From NCBI GenBank assembly GCA_012274445.1, contig JAAROD010000044.1:310001-374000 (forward strand): DNA of 64,000 bases. The letters are read 5' to 3'. The position numbers were made by a program, and so were the translations under genes. The notes beneath the pieces were generated by a model. That model saw only the letters and a program-made list of their open reading frames with translations, was not told the DNA's origin and ran no database searches. This DNA is from Sclerotiophoma versabilis (lineage: Eukaryota; Ascomycota; Dothideomycetes; Pleosporales; Didymellaceae). Positions 19,380 through 30,417 of the stretch are shown one piece after another. Every line of letters starts with the position of its first letter. The stretch's first letter is position 1.

Positions 19380-20351
19380 GTGATTGACGCATTGTCGTTG
19401 TGGTGATATTGCGTGTTAGAAAAGACACTAGAAGCATCCTCGACCTGGTCAGCGGTAGTAGTATTATCGTCTGTACAGTCCATGATATTCTAGACAACCA
19501 CCATCAGGTTGAGATATGTGAATGTAGTGGCTGATAGATATTTGTTATGCCTCTTTCTTAGAGCCTGTTGAGGGTCTCTCCTACTCTATAGCCTGTGGCC
19601 CCATTGTGCATATATTGAAGTTCAGGATCGAGGATTGTCTTGCTGGAAGCTGGTAGTATTATCATCTCACAGTTTCTCTACTTGCTAATGATCTTCTTCT
19701 CCTTCTCCGGAAGATGTGGAGGCCCTTTTTTGCACTAGAGAAGTAGCTTCAGAACATCTACTACATGAGTATGATCAAGTTTTCTCCAGCTTTTCTTGTC
19801 ACCCATCTTCTAAAACATCTCCCTCCTGTTATTCAGGTCTCGTCACTCCCCGGGATCCTTTACCACTATTGATGTTGCTATATGACATGCTACTTAGGCC
19901 ACTCAAGGCTAGCCTGCAAAGGGTTATCAGTAAAAGGCGGCTGAGCACAGACAACTCGGCGTTCGTACCCTCTCCTTTGCAGAGCCCTACGTATCACATG
20001 TTCCGATACTCCCCATCTATTAAAAGGTCCTTGAGCAAGCTGAAAGTAGCTCATCTGGTGTGTAAAGGCTGACGATCGAACGTACGCCTCAAGCTCATCA
20101 ACTTGGGCATCAGTAAGGGTCCGTGGGCGACCTTCCCGCTTCTTGGGTGTGACTTGTCTACCAGCAATTGCATAGCCAACTTGTCTCTCTGTAATGCCTA
20201 GCAGTTTGGCAATAAACTGGTGTTTATGACCAGCAAGGGCTAGAGTCCGCACCTGTAGGCGCTCATCTCGCGATAGTTGTCGGTGACAGGGGGAAGTTGA
20301 TGGAGGTGTTGATGGCTGCTGACTCGAGGATGGATCAGACATTGTGAACAT
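19380..20351 (-). pseudogene. decayed Tc1/mariner transposase
   Basis: The N-terminal part (20351-19890) is open: a Ser/Pro/Thr-rich leader, then a helix-turn-helix region (SRDERLQVRTLALAGHKHQFIAKLLGI, followed by ERQVGYAI) and the RRALQRRGY block typical of fungal Tc1-like transposases. Beyond the stop at 19890 the other frames still show scattered family blocks: RRWVTRKAGEN, AKKGLHIFRR, LQYMHNGATGY and ERGITNIYQP, the last two corresponding to the usual LQLMHDGAPGH and ERGI..PPYSPDLNP motifs. Tryptophan codons have turned to stops and an Asp of the catalytic region to Asn. These are G-to-A type changes, compatible with repeat-induced point mutation. The element's own inverted ends were not identified. 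Confidence 0.7.
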
Positions 20352-22655
20352 GACTGTTGGGTAGGGCTGTAGACAGATAGGCAGTATATTATATACAGAA
20401 AGAGGAGGGATTCGGTGCGATTCGGTCAGTCAAGAGCCATTCCACGTCATCCGGCAGGGAGCCCTGTTGTGCCAGATCTGCCTACACAACTTATGCCAGA
20501 CACCCCAGTAGAACACGAAATAATCGATGGCTTGGACGGTTTCGTTGATATTTTTTCACCTCATCGTACGCAGTACATATGGTTTTCTTGACGTAATAGC
20601 TCTTATGGGATCATCCAATGATATGTCGCATCCTGCCTGAGCAACAGCAATACACAGATACCTTATTTATCAGTATATTTAATGTACAATGTCTCAGGAA
20701 AGTAGTGTTCAGTAGGCAAAGGCAGGGTGCCAGTCTGATCACCCACTCTGATCCTTCTTCGCTCACATTTGCTGTACCTCTACTTCTCTTTGTAAGCTCA
20801 TCCACCAGGTCTGTGCAGAGGGTTGACAGTCCTGCCAAGCGAGGCTGGGGAAGCGTGTTTGATCCTGTGGGACCATGGGGCTGGATCACAACGAATTCCG
20901 ATAGTTTTCCTGGGTGGAGGGATTGAACCGAGATTAGTTACGATGGCACAACCCACTCATCACCTGTGACAGCTTAAGCACGGTCCGTTCCATCCTCATT
21001 GTCGGGTCCCAATACAGTAGTCAGGGAAATAAGCCGTTCAGGAGAGGGCACTGTATACTTAGCTCCCGTTTCCGCTTAACGGCTCCTGCCGCTAGCTCGC
21101 TGTTACCATCCACATTTATCTACGGATCAGTGGTTGGATCGGAAGGACGCCAGTGATCTGCTGGATCCCGCTAGGAACGGGGAAGGTACATTGGTGAGCG
21201 GCCCGGCCAGGTCACTGTCAACGACAACGCTTACGTCGTCCCACATCCGCAAGCTTTCGGACCGAACAACACAACTTCCGACGGTGATTAACTTAACGAC
21301 ACCCGGCATGTTGCAATCGGTGCTACACAGTACTGCAGATTCATAGACAGCCTCGTTAATCCCTGCCCCGCCCCGCGTAGAAGAAACAGTGCATCTTCAG
21401 CACACCTGACAGGATTAGACATTCGCGCGAGGGCTCTCTTGCTGAGTAATCCAAACGACGCGCCCGAGCAGAGGCGCATCGCACACATACTCACCTGCAC
21501 TGCATTCGGTATGTCTCATCTCGGCCGTTTTACGGTTGTGATCCCATGACAGCTGTGACGGTCGCCTGCAGATAGGACGTGTGGCCAGAATTATGCCTGC
21601 ACAAACTCTAACCCTAGATTAGGAAGCCGCAATAGACAACCGATGAAGGGGTGCGGTGCTAACGGGGGCGTGGTATGCCACCCAATATACAATCGGTTGT
21701 ATACTTGCGTCTCTGCATGAGCCCAACTTGAGTAGAGTTTGAAATGCTATCCGCATACAGTAGTATACGAGCATAAGTTTTGTACGTGGAAACTATGGGC
21801 TCAGAGCTTGTAATTATCCTTTGACTGGCAGCAATGCTTGCTGCAGTCCGTGTTTGCTACTTTCCTAGCTGCAGAGCCACAGTCTTCGTCTACGAAACTT
21901 ATGTCTGATCCCATCATGTGTGAAACTGAAACTAAATCGGACCTTTTATGATGTAACATTGACTTCTGTCGGTGCAATTGCCGTAAAGTCTACTCCTTAG
22001 TAAGCCTTGTATAGATTCTGAGGTTTTGCATATCTTCTGGGATTTTGAACTAAAAGTTACATGTGGTAGGGATCTGAGTCTAGGCGTTCTTCGCATTTTC
22101 AACCTGGGTCGAGCCCTGCTAGGTTCTCTTAATATCAAAACTATGTTCTTTCTGCAAGATCTCAGAATTCCCAGCTCCATCTTTATCCTCTCACTCAATA
22201 TTACAGATTCAGCAGCTTCAAGATTTGTCGCTGCCGGAACCCTATGGTTGGCAATCATGTCTAGGCCTTCTTGAACTGTTGGTTCAATGTCCAATGCGGC
22301 ACTAAATCTCACACATCAGTCTGGGAAATTTGCTTTGCAATGAACCAAACGAACTTAGAGAGATATATCTTGCTCACAGGCGGGCAGCATGCTATGTTGT
22401 CGATATGGCGAACGCAAGCAAGATTTGTCTTAATAACGGCTTGCATTTGTCTACAGCTAGTTAATTGCTTAATCGTCCACTTGATCAGAAGAGGTCCTTG
22501 AAAAGATTCAGCCGACGACGAGATTGCCGGGTAGGATAAATTGTCTCACCACTACTGAGAAAGTCTTCTAGTTTTTGACGATACGATTCAAAACCAATAG
22601 TGACATATTCCGGGGCGAAGCAGTCATGTCGGAACGGCTGGGGTTGTAATTCTGT
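20352..22655. other. gene-poor stretch after the transposon island
   Basis: 2.3 kb with overlapping ORFs on both strands. The best candidate, 21932-22312 minus (126 codons), has a normal composition at its N-terminal half but no recognisable motif. I found no gene I can support. Confidence 0.4.
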
Positions 22656-23576
22656 TCACCCGTTGACACTTGCGCCCTTCGGCATGCCAATTCCCACTGC
22701 CGCGGTTGAGCCAGCATCAACAGGTAGTATCGCCCCTGTAATCCATCTGGCATGGTCGCTTGCTAAGAAAACGACTGCACAGGCCGCATCCCACCCACTG
22801 CCCTCTGTGCCCAGTAAACTCCTCTTTCGACGGGCTTCTCGAGCTTCTTCGTTCATGCCACCTGCATACATCATAGGCGTATACAGCATCTGCGGCTGTG
22901 TTAGCACTGGCTGAGAAATATTGGAACTACTTACACCAGGGCAGACGCAATTGACTCGAATACCATCTGGCGCGTGATGCGCAGCCATTGCTCTCGTCAT
23001 GTTCACGACAGCACCTTTGCTCGTTGGGTAGAGCAAATGCGGCGTGCCTCCCTTCAAACCTGCTACACTGCCCATGTTGACAATGTTGCCTCGGATTTCG
23101 CCCTCATTCTTTTGCATAGCTGGTATGCAATACTTCGCCATCTGCACCATACTGCTGACATTGATCTCGAGACCTTTCGCCCAGGCCTCCATATTGACGT
23201 CGATTGCAGTACCGGCTGCACCTCCAACTCCAACATTGTTTACCAAAATGTCTAGTCTTCCAAACTCTTCCAGAGCGGTCTTAACAGCAGCTTCGCAGTC
23301 TCCAGCTTTGGTAACGTCAGACCTAAGAGGCCATGCTCTCGCCTTATGTGCTATTTCAGTACACATATCTGCTGTCTTTCGAGCCCAGTCGAGATTCAAA
23401 TCCAGGCACAGTACATTGCAGCCTTCTTCGACAAGCATAATCGATATGGCTCGCCCATTCCCAATACCCTCTCCTTCACAGCCTGCACCTGTCACAATGG
23501 CGACCTTGCCCTCGAGCCCGCGTGATGGTGGATGAGATGGAATTTGTGACATTGCGGTCGTTCGATGTGTGGTCAT
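22656..23576 (-). CDS. short-chain dehydrogenase/reductase (classical SDR)
   Basis: 306 codons if read straight through. A 45-bp segment (22934-22890) has perfect intron ends (GTAAGT .. CAG) and a length divisible by three; removing it brings CVCPG next to MLYTPMMYAGG, the normal SDR order, and gives 291 residues, so it is probably an intron. Motifs: TGAGCEGEGIG at 29-39 (a slightly expanded nucleotide-binding glycine motif), NNVG at 113-116, catalytic Ser170, Tyr183 and Lys187 (YPTSK), and a C-terminal GAILPVDAG. SDRs are NAD(P)-dependent oxidoreductases; the substrate cannot be inferred. The start may be Met1 or Met9. It is transcribed divergently from the alpha/beta hydrolase at 23959, with 382 bp between them. 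Confidence 0.9.
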   Translation of the reverse strand: MTTHRTTAMSQIPSHPPSRGLEGKVAIVTGAGCEGEGIGNGRAISIMLVEEGCNVLCLDLNLDWARKTADMCTEIAHKARAWPLRSDVTKAGDCEAAVKTALEEFGRLDILVNNVGVGGAAGTAIDVNMEAWAKGLEINVSSMVQMAKYCIPAMQKNEGEIRGNIVNMGSVAGLKGGTPHLLYPTSKGAVVNMTRAMAAHHAPDGIRVNCVCPGVSSSNISQPVLTQPQMLYTPMMYAGGMNEEAREARRKRSLLGTEGSGWDAACAVVFLASDHARWITGAILPVDAGSTAAVGIGMPKGASVNG

Positions 23577-23958
23577 TCGCAGGCAGTGGCTGTTGATGTG
23601 GTTGTAAGCTGCTCTCTAAGAACGGCTATCCCAATTAGGAAAGCCGAAGGATACTACCGTTTCGCAATCAGTATTACTCATCAGCCCCTGTCCTGAAGGT
23701 CAATCTGCCGTAGGAGCTCAATTGCCACAGCACCCAGGAACAATGCAAGTACGGACCATCCGTTTCTCGCACGTGGTGTCAACATGTTGTGCCTCGGTAC
23801 CGGTACCTGCATGCGCGGGGTTGGCGCTAACGGAGGGGCATTGGGATGATGAGGCGGTTAAAGGCATCCTCCTAGATCCCTTATCTGAATAAAGATAGCA
23901 ACTAAGTCACCGAGCTTTCAATCTCTCTCCAGTATCTAGCGTGGAGCATTTGGTTACC
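23577..23958. promoter_or_regulatory. divergent promoter region with palindrome
   Basis: Shared intergenic region of the SDR (minus) and alpha/beta hydrolase (plus) genes. It contains the perfect 12-bp palindrome GGTACCGGTACC at 23796-23807 and a CACGTG at 23770-23775, both possible regulator sites. Functional role is inferred from position only. Confidence 0.35.
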
Positions 23959-25032
23959 ATGGCCCTAGATTTCTCGCAATATGGTGGTCCTTCGGACGAG
24001 TGGCTGGCAGTCGAGAAGACATTACCAGCCTTGACTTTCGATACCAGCATCGACCCTGTTGTCCTCAAGAATGCTGTCAACAAAGAGCGAGAAGAGAAAA
24101 CGGCTGCTGGCATGGAGTTTCTGAAACCGCATGTCCACACAGCTGATTACACCATTCCAACGCGCGACGGTTCGATTATTGAGGCTCGTACCTATCGTTC
24201 GGTCAAGAAGGACAAATCCGAGAAATTGCCTGTCTACGTCTACTTCCATGGAGGCGGTTTCATCTTCGGTAGTATAGCCAGTGAAGACTTCGTCTGCGCC
24301 CAGACTGCCATTAACGCCGGAGTACTTGTCGTAAATGTCAACTACCGGCACACACCTGAGCACATTTTCCCCACCGCATGGCATGATTCCCAGGACGCAT
24401 TTGCTTGGGTGCACAAGAACATTGAGGAGCTAAACGGTGATTCTTCGAAGGTCCTAGTTGGCGGTGTCTCAGCAGGTGGACAGCTGGCGGCGTCTCTCAC
24501 GTTAGAGAAGCACCTTGGAAAGAGCGAAGTCATGAAAGACCTTCCAGAGCTTGCCGGACAAATCTTGATCATTCCTTGTCTGGCAAGTCCGGACACCTAC
24601 AATGAAGGTCCAGCAAAGAAGATCGTACCTGGGAAGTCATCGTACATTGAAAATGAGCATGCGCCGATCCTACCGAGGAAAACGATGGAATTTTTCACCG
24701 CGTTACTGAAGTACCCTAAGAAAGACCTGAAAGACACAAAGATCAACGTTGCGAACGCGACAGAGGAGGAGGTTCGAGGCCTGCCTCCTACAGTCTTTGG
24801 TATTGCTGGGCTGGATCCTTTGCGAGACGAGGCGTTGCTGTACGCAAAGACACTCACCGAGGCGAACGTACCAACGGAGGTCAGGTTGTTCAAGGGCGTG
24901 CCGCATGGGCATAGGCGATTTGGGAAGGCGTTGAAGGCTTCTGATCACTGGGACGAGTGTGTAGATGAGGGTATTTTATGGGCCTTATCGAAGCCTCAAG
25001 CGACAGGCAAGTTCGTGGTTAAAGTTCCTTGA
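23959..25032 (+). CDS. alpha/beta hydrolase fold-3 (HSL-type esterase)
   Basis: 357 residues, single exon, starting at the ATG within ACCATGG at 23959; an earlier non-ATG start is not needed. The oxyanion-hole motif HGGG is at 97-100, the nucleophile Ser171 lies in GGVSAGG, an acidic residue is in the GLDPLRDEA block near 285, and the histidine is in VPHGHRRF near 314. All elements of the hormone-sensitive-lipase-like family are present. No signal peptide, so a cytosolic carboxylic-ester hydrolase is likely. The substrate is unknown. Divergent pairing with an SDR suggests joint use in a catabolic or detoxification step; this is inference. Confidence 0.92.
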   Translation: MALDFSQYGGPSDEWLAVEKTLPALTFDTSIDPVVLKNAVNKEREEKTAAGMEFLKPHVHTADYTIPTRDGSIIEARTYRSVKKDKSEKLPVYVYFHGGGFIFGSIASEDFVCAQTAINAGVLVVNVNYRHTPEHIFPTAWHDSQDAFAWVHKNIEELNGDSSKVLVGGVSAGGQLAASLTLEKHLGKSEVMKDLPELAGQILIIPCLASPDTYNEGPAKKIVPGKSSYIENEHAPILPRKTMEFFTALLKYPKKDLKDTKINVANATEEEVRGLPPTVFGIAGLDPLRDEALLYAKTLTEANVPTEVRLFKGVPHGHRRFGKALKASDHWDECVDEGILWALSKPQATGKFVVKVP

Positions 25033-25089
25033 GCCTCCGGATTTATAAGTAGCCAGTCCAAATGTGGACTTTGAATACGAATTAACTCA

Positions 25090-25500
25090 TTTTACAACCA
25101 GCTTCGCATCTTTTCGCACGTCCTCGATCAGCTTGCACGGCTGCAGGTTGAGATACCATTGCCGAAGCTAGGGTTAGTCGAATACTTCAGGGCGAGCAAT
25201 TACGGGCCGTTTGTTGTCAGTGCAGATGTTGTGAATTGTCTCTTGCAGGAAGTGCTTCTCACCAAGGGTCCCGCCGACAGTTTCGCCAATACAGTTGGCT
25301 CGTTCGTTAGGGCCATCCCGGTGACGTAAGGCTCGACCAACTTAAGTTCCACCAATTCATCTTTCCCGCGATATCTTCTGACGTTGGATCAACAATATTT
25401 CAGATCTCTAGCTCTTCCACGAATGACGTTGCGTCAACGTTGACAGGTAGTTGAAGCCTCAACGAAACCAAGAGAGCGTAAGGTAATATGCGGGTCTATA
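25090..25500 (-). pseudogene. broken unidentified coding remnant
   Basis: On the minus strand, separate frames give protein-like stretches: VDATSFVEELEI-stop, NIVDPTSEDIAGK, then HRDGPNERANCIGETVGG .. EKHFLQETIHNICTDNKRPVI, then RQWYLNLQPCKLIEDVRKDAK. They follow one another in order but in different frames and with stops. This looks like a decayed gene whose product I do not recognise. Confidence 0.35.
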
Positions 25501-25834
25501 GCTGTGATTGAGGCTCTTGAGCAGATAAGTTTCTTTCATATTCTTCAATCTTGGGTATTCATGCAATAACTTCTTATAAAACGGCTCAGGAAAGTATTTC
25601 GCCAAAGAACAGATGGTCCAATACAAGTACTATTGTACCTGCGGGGCCAGCCAGCTATGCCGACTCTGAGAAGGTATCCCCTCCTCGCGAAGAAGCACAG
25701 GTAGGCGTAGCAGCACAGCCCGTTCTGAACTCATCCGAGAGAGGACCTTGTTCAGCTCAGAGTCGATCTACTTCCCTGGACTAGGATGGGCCAAACGACT
25801 CTAAACCTACACAACTAGCCAATCATGCGAAGAT

Positions 25835-27218
25835 GTTTCCAGACCTACACCATCTTGGGTGTTGCGCTGGTAAGAATTTCTCCCCCAGTGTCTTCACGCC
25901 AGCCTCGGAGCCCACAGCAGCCGAATTTGGCTCTCCGATGATCATTGCCACGTTGGCATTCTCTGTTTGCGAACTCGGTCTGGCATTTGGTGGACCCTTG
26001 GCAGCACCACTCTCTGAGAGCTTCGGCAGGAAACCTGTTGTGTTCATCAGCTTACCGATTGTCGCCCTGTTCATCTTGGGTACAGGCTTCGTGCAAAACA
26101 TGGCCACTATACTTGTTCTTCGATTCTTTGCTGGTTTCCTCGATGCACAAGGTCTAAGCATGGGATCTGGTATGGTCAATGATTTATGGCAGCTGGAAAG
26201 ACGATCAGGACCAATTTCGATGTATGTCGCGGCGTCACTCTCTGGCTACATGACCCAATCCTTTGTGTACAGATGAGAAGGCTGACAGACGCAGTCTAGA
26301 TTTGGGTCCGTTACTCGGGGCTGCAATCACAAAGACCATTGGCTGGCGTTGGACGTTATGGCTCTTCCTGTTTTCCACTGTTTTCCACTGTTTTCTATTG
26401 TTCATACTTACAACTTTCTCTTGGGAGTCTTTTAAGTCTATATTATTTCGTCGACGGGTCAGGGTCAGTCACGGCACACCGAGCTCAAGGGTCACTGCAC
26501 GCAAAGCTCGAGTCACCAGCACCGGCAGGGTCAGGGTCAGGGTCACCCAATGATACAGCGTTTTTCGCGGGTTTCCCCAGGTTTACCTTGAGTGTTACGG
26601 ATTCAATAGCCTTTTGATTGGTCTCACGTTCGTTTGTGTTGGCGTGGGTGTCATTGCGGCGGCACTTATAATCGTTTTGTTCAGTAAGAGATGGTATTTG
26701 TCGCACGTCTGTGAGGCGGTACACAATAATGAGACTGCGGCCTTGTTCACAATATCCAGACCTAAACCTGAGAATCGTCTGCCTTTGGCGATTATCGGTG
26801 GGCATTACATCACAATCTATCTCTTAATGTAAGGTTGATTACCTCCGCACATGGCTTCTACTGACAAAGGAAGATACGGCCGTTCAACCGCATATCGCCT
26901 ACACTGGATCTGTCCCGCGTTCTCTGAAGGTATTTTCGATTTTGTGAACATGCTCGTCTTTATGGTTTGTATTATATACATGACCGACACATATGGTCCG
27001 CTCTACAGCGCAAGTGTCATGACTTCGAACGCCATATTGAGATATATATTAGGCGGCACATTCCCTATATTTGCCGTGCAGATGTTCCGTGGGCTTGGAC
27101 ATCAGTGGGCATGTACACTCTTGGGTGCCTAAGCATACTGGGCGCGTGCATTCCATTTGTGCTGGCGAAGTTCGGTCCTGGTCTCAGAAAGAGGAGTGGG
27201 TACAAGACGGACGGCTGA
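25835..27218 (+). pseudogene. MFS drug/polyamine-type transporter, broken
   Basis: Blocks of a major facilitator superfamily transporter appear in order but in changing frames: VFTPASEPTAAEFG, AFGGPLAAPLSESFGRKPV, LRFFAGFLDAQGLSMGSGMVNDLW (to about 26240), then GPLLGAAITKTIGWRWTLW (about 26306-26360), VYLECYGFNSLLIGLTFVCVGVGV (about 26580-26660), PENRLPLAIIGG, LVFMVCIIYMTDTYGPLYSAS .. NAILRYILGG, and a terminal LVSERGVGTRR. The join near 26243-26300 resembles an intron with a damaged 5' end. Between about 26445 and 26550 the membrane segments expected there are missing and replaced by DNA with repeated GGGTCA. Multiple frameshifts and a stop (26830) make it non-functional. Confidence 0.8.
26452..26550 (+). 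repeat. GGGTCA short repeats replacing part of the MFS gene
   Basis: GGGTCAGGGTCA near 26456 and a run of three GGGTCA units near 26528, with another single copy between. They fill the place of about 55-60 expected transporter residues. Confidence 0.6.
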
Positions 27219-27654
27219 GATGAATCTGGGGCATTTGTGGGTCATAAGATTCGTATTGATTCTCCTATCAGTTTTTTCAAACGTTCAATGTCATCAGGCT
27301 GTCGCCTCATTCGAGCTTAATAAGCGACAAGATCCAACAGCTGATTAGACTTCTGAATTTGCTCTGTCAAGACTTCTCACAAAACGTGTATTTATTTAGT
27401 AGCCTCAATTTCATCACTAGAGCATTTTGGGGTTAACCGAGTGCAAACTAAGTAGTCTGCTTAAAAGTCTCAGGACTTGTGTAGGGGTTGGGGACAGGGA
27501 AATCTTGCTGAGATATTCGTATTGATCGCCGCGGAACAAGGAGTATCCAACGAGATTTCGATGCTCATCTATGCCATAACCAAGTAAGGTCGTGAAGTAG
27601 GAATCGAGGCGGCAAAAGACACGATCCTCCTTCAACGTGTACCAGCTTTTTGCA
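27219..27654. other. intergenic
   Basis: A minus-strand ORF at 27417-27635 (72 codons) reads protein-like (YFTTLLGYGIDEHRNL .. SLSPTPTQVLRLL) but lacks recognisable motifs; possibly a fragment of another dead gene. Confidence 0.3.
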
Positions 27655-28563
27655 TCATGTCAGATGTTTCTCTACGAAGTCCAGGACACCCTTCACGAAA
27701 CCTTTAGGGTTTTCTTCCGCAATCCAATGCCCGCTTGCCTCAATCTGTAATACCTCCGCGCCCTCATGCGTCTCTTTGGCCATGGCCTCCGCGAGCTCCC
27801 CAAGACCGCTCTCTGCACCCATCATCAGTAGCGATGAGACCTTCACCTTGCCATTTTCCTTCATCCATCTCCTATTCTCTTCTGCGTCTTGCTCAAACGA
27901 CCGATAGACTTCTAGTCCACACCTGATAGCGCCTGGTTGCGAGAAAGCAAGTGTGTAGATATCGACATCTTCCTTCGTGATACCAGCACCGTTGTAAGCT
28001 AGCTTGTTGTAGAAGTGAGTCAAGTACTCCAGCTCCTTACCAGCGATCAAGGTCTCTGGTAGATCCCGAATTTGGTGGAAGACGAAATGAAACAGAGCTG
28101 GCGTGGCTTTGACTGCCTCATAACTCGACGTCCCTGGAAGCGGGCATTCACCCCAAATGACTCCCGCTACGTTGTCGGCGTAGTGTGAGGCGTATGAATA
28201 TGCGATCATGCCGCCGATGTCATGGCCGATAACGTAGATTTTGTCTTTGATGCCCAAATGATCCTGGATTAGAAGATGAATGTCTTCAGCCATTTGCGTC
28301 TTGGTGTAGCCTGCCAACGGCTTTGAGGATAGTCCTGCGCCGCGATAATCGGGGGCTATGACTCGGTAGCCGGCCTCTGAAAGCATAGGAATGACATGGT
28401 GGAATTGATGAGACGTTTCCGGAAAGCCGTGTATTAGAAGTATCGTTGCCTTGCTCTTTTCTGAACTGGGGCCTGGGCCTGAAGAAGAACTGTCGATGTA
28501 CCCTAAGCGAAGCTCTTCCTCAGATTTGGTCGTGATGGTAGCGATACGCTGAGATGGCGACAT
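27655..28563 (-). CDS. alpha/beta hydrolase, epoxide-hydrolase-like
   Basis: 302 residues in one exon with an ATG start. HGFPE at 45-49 supplies the oxyanion hole, Asp115 in GHDIGG at 113-118 is the nucleophile, and a histidine in SGHWIAEENP near 281 completes the set. The aspartate in place of serine at the nucleophile is characteristic of epoxide hydrolases and haloalkane dehalogenases. A cap region lies at about 140-220. No signal peptide or membrane segment is seen, so a cytosolic enzyme is likely. Single cap-domain tyrosines could not be assigned with certainty, so the reaction on epoxides is probable but not proven. The gene is intact, unlike its MFS neighbour. Confidence 0.9.
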   Translation of the reverse strand: MSPSQRIATITTKSEEELRLGYIDSSSSGPGPSSEKSKATILLIHGFPETSHQFHHVIPMLSEAGYRVIAPDYRGAGLSSKPLAGYTKTQMAEDIHLLIQDHLGIKDKIYVIGHDIGGMIAYSYASHYADNVAGVIWGECPLPGTSSYEAVKATPALFHFVFHQIRDLPETLIAGKELEYLTHFYNKLAYNGAGITKEDVDIYTLAFSQPGAIRCGLEVYRSFEQDAEENRRWMKENGKVKVSSLLMMGAESGLGELAEAMAKETHEGAEVLQIEASGHWIAEENPKGFVKGVLDFVEKHLT

Positions 28564-28926
28564 ATCTGACGATAGAGCTTGGATGTAGTCGAAATTCTGG
28601 AATCACGGCGGTGTTGTGATTTGATTGAGCAACATCCAAACACGACACGAAAGATCGGGAGTCTTTGACGTTAATCAAGTTGTGCTGTTTTCTTGTGAAT
28701 CTGTGCCAAGCCAAATATTGTATTTGTAAGAGGTGACGTTTGTGCAGCGTCAGATACAGCGTCACCATGCTGATAAGGAACATGGAGTCGCAACCCGCAA
28801 TAGGTACCCAAGAGTAGTAGTAGTGCTTGATAACCTCTCAACTGTTCTACATGATAGCATCGCACGTCGAACTGTTCCCATGCGATACATAGAACATAGG
28901 GTCAAGCCCTCTCTCAAGAGAAAGAC

Positions 28927-30417
28927 TTAAGCATCTTCGACGTCTAGTACAAGATCGATGCCTACCAACTTAAAAACTTCTATAAGGTAGTTGGCGACGT
29001 GCCTAGGTGCAGGTCTCCACGTGCATTGCACCTTCTTGAGGTTGGGTAATGAAACCGCGCAGTCGATGCTCAATTGGTGCAGTGCGTCTTCGATTTCATC
29101 ATCCCATTCTTTCTTTATGATCAACGTCTCCAAAGATTCTGGTAAGAGTGAAGACAGTGACGATGGTTTCGAGACGTCGTCGTCGCCCCAAAGCACAAGC
29201 CCGGCAACATCAAGGTACGTTAGAGCCTCGAAATTCTGCAGACTTCCCAGGGCTGGTATGTCTAGTTCGATTTCGACACGTCACGCGCATTCTGAAGTGT
29301 CGATGGTAAGATGGTTTAGCGTTTTCTGGACTCGATGCAGGGACTGTTTGAGCTCAGGAAGATCGACAGCATTCCATGGGATGAACCGATCTGTCCATTG
29401 CCATCGACAGCTAAAACGCTCCAGTGATTCGCAACCTTTGAGGTTGTCATCCAGGTCTCTGAAGTTGACATCCTGAACAATCAGGTCTATTTCCTTCATT
29501 GCGGAAGGAGGTTCAAATTCAAGCCACATAGAGTCTGGGAGATAGAAACGGCGCAAACAGTGGGAAAGATGTCCATGAGGCGCTTTTGGGTTAGAAATCA
29601 TTACCCGTAGTGTGTATTCTTGCTCGTATGATGGGAAACGAGTAGTTTTCAGCCACAATCGTCTGAGCCTGCCAGGATGGGTAAACCGTGTGAACGCCAA
29701 CATCATCACAACTCGTTCAGAGTCTGGAAGCGCAGCATCTTCAAGATTCTCTGTGGTCGAAAGCAGGAACGCGAGCGCACAAAAAGAAGTCGAGGCTAAC
29801 TGTTGTTGTATCTTCAGGCGCGTGGGGGCTGAGAGTTGGAAGGTATCCCGGCCTGAGAATGTATCATTGTCACAAAGGATTGATTCCTTCGTTGCCTCTG
29901 AGGAAGGAACAACCCATTGTACCTTAGCTAAAAATTCGTTGTACTCGCCGTAGTCTGACTTGGCAAGATTTTCAGACAAGTTCAGCTCCGCATCATCGAA
30001 TATTTCGAACTCAATGTACCGAACGTGTTGACGCAGTTTCGGGTTGTTGGAAAGCGTTCGAAATAATAATGACACAAAGAATTGTTGTTGGGTTCATATG
30101 ATGCACTGGTACAGGAGCGGAGTTGCGATAGCGTTGAACTTCTGACAGGTCAAGGTCAGCGCGTGTAGGCTGAGCACAATGGTTTCATTTTTACAGCGGC
30201 GTTGTTTTTCAGCTTCTTCATCGGCAAAGAAACCACGTTCGACGTGCAGCTGCAGCGCGATGGTGGCGAGAAGTTCGTCCGGGAGCTCCCCTATGAAGCA
30301 TGTGAATGCGCCTGTGGCCAATTCCATCACAGCTTCCAAGCTGCGGGCTTGATTGCGCAGAAGCTCCGGACGCGCTGCTTGACACAATTGCGGTCCCTGG
30401 GGTCTCACCATCTGCAC
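28927..30417 (-). pseudogene. F-box/LRR-like protein gene with two in-frame TGA codons
   Basis: One frame stays open over 497 codons apart from two TGA codons, at 30096-30094 and 29283-29281. No frameshift is needed. The F-box (IGELPDELLATIALQL) is near the ATG at 30327, followed by the fold typical of fungal F-box leucine-rich proteins, and the end (LPNLKKVQCTW .. GIDLVLDVEDA) matches the end of the intact F-box protein at 33145-34476 (MPHLRTFCIKS .. GVQLYTAIED). Each TGA fits a CGA arginine codon changed by one C-to-T step. It may be a recent pseudogene; readthrough is an alternative (the second TGA is followed by C). F-box proteins recruit substrates to SCF ubiquitin ligases. Confidence 0.7.

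Noticed and set aside
21932..22312. 126-codon minus-strand ORF
   Set aside because: Protein-like N-terminal half but no family, start context or partner exons could be established.
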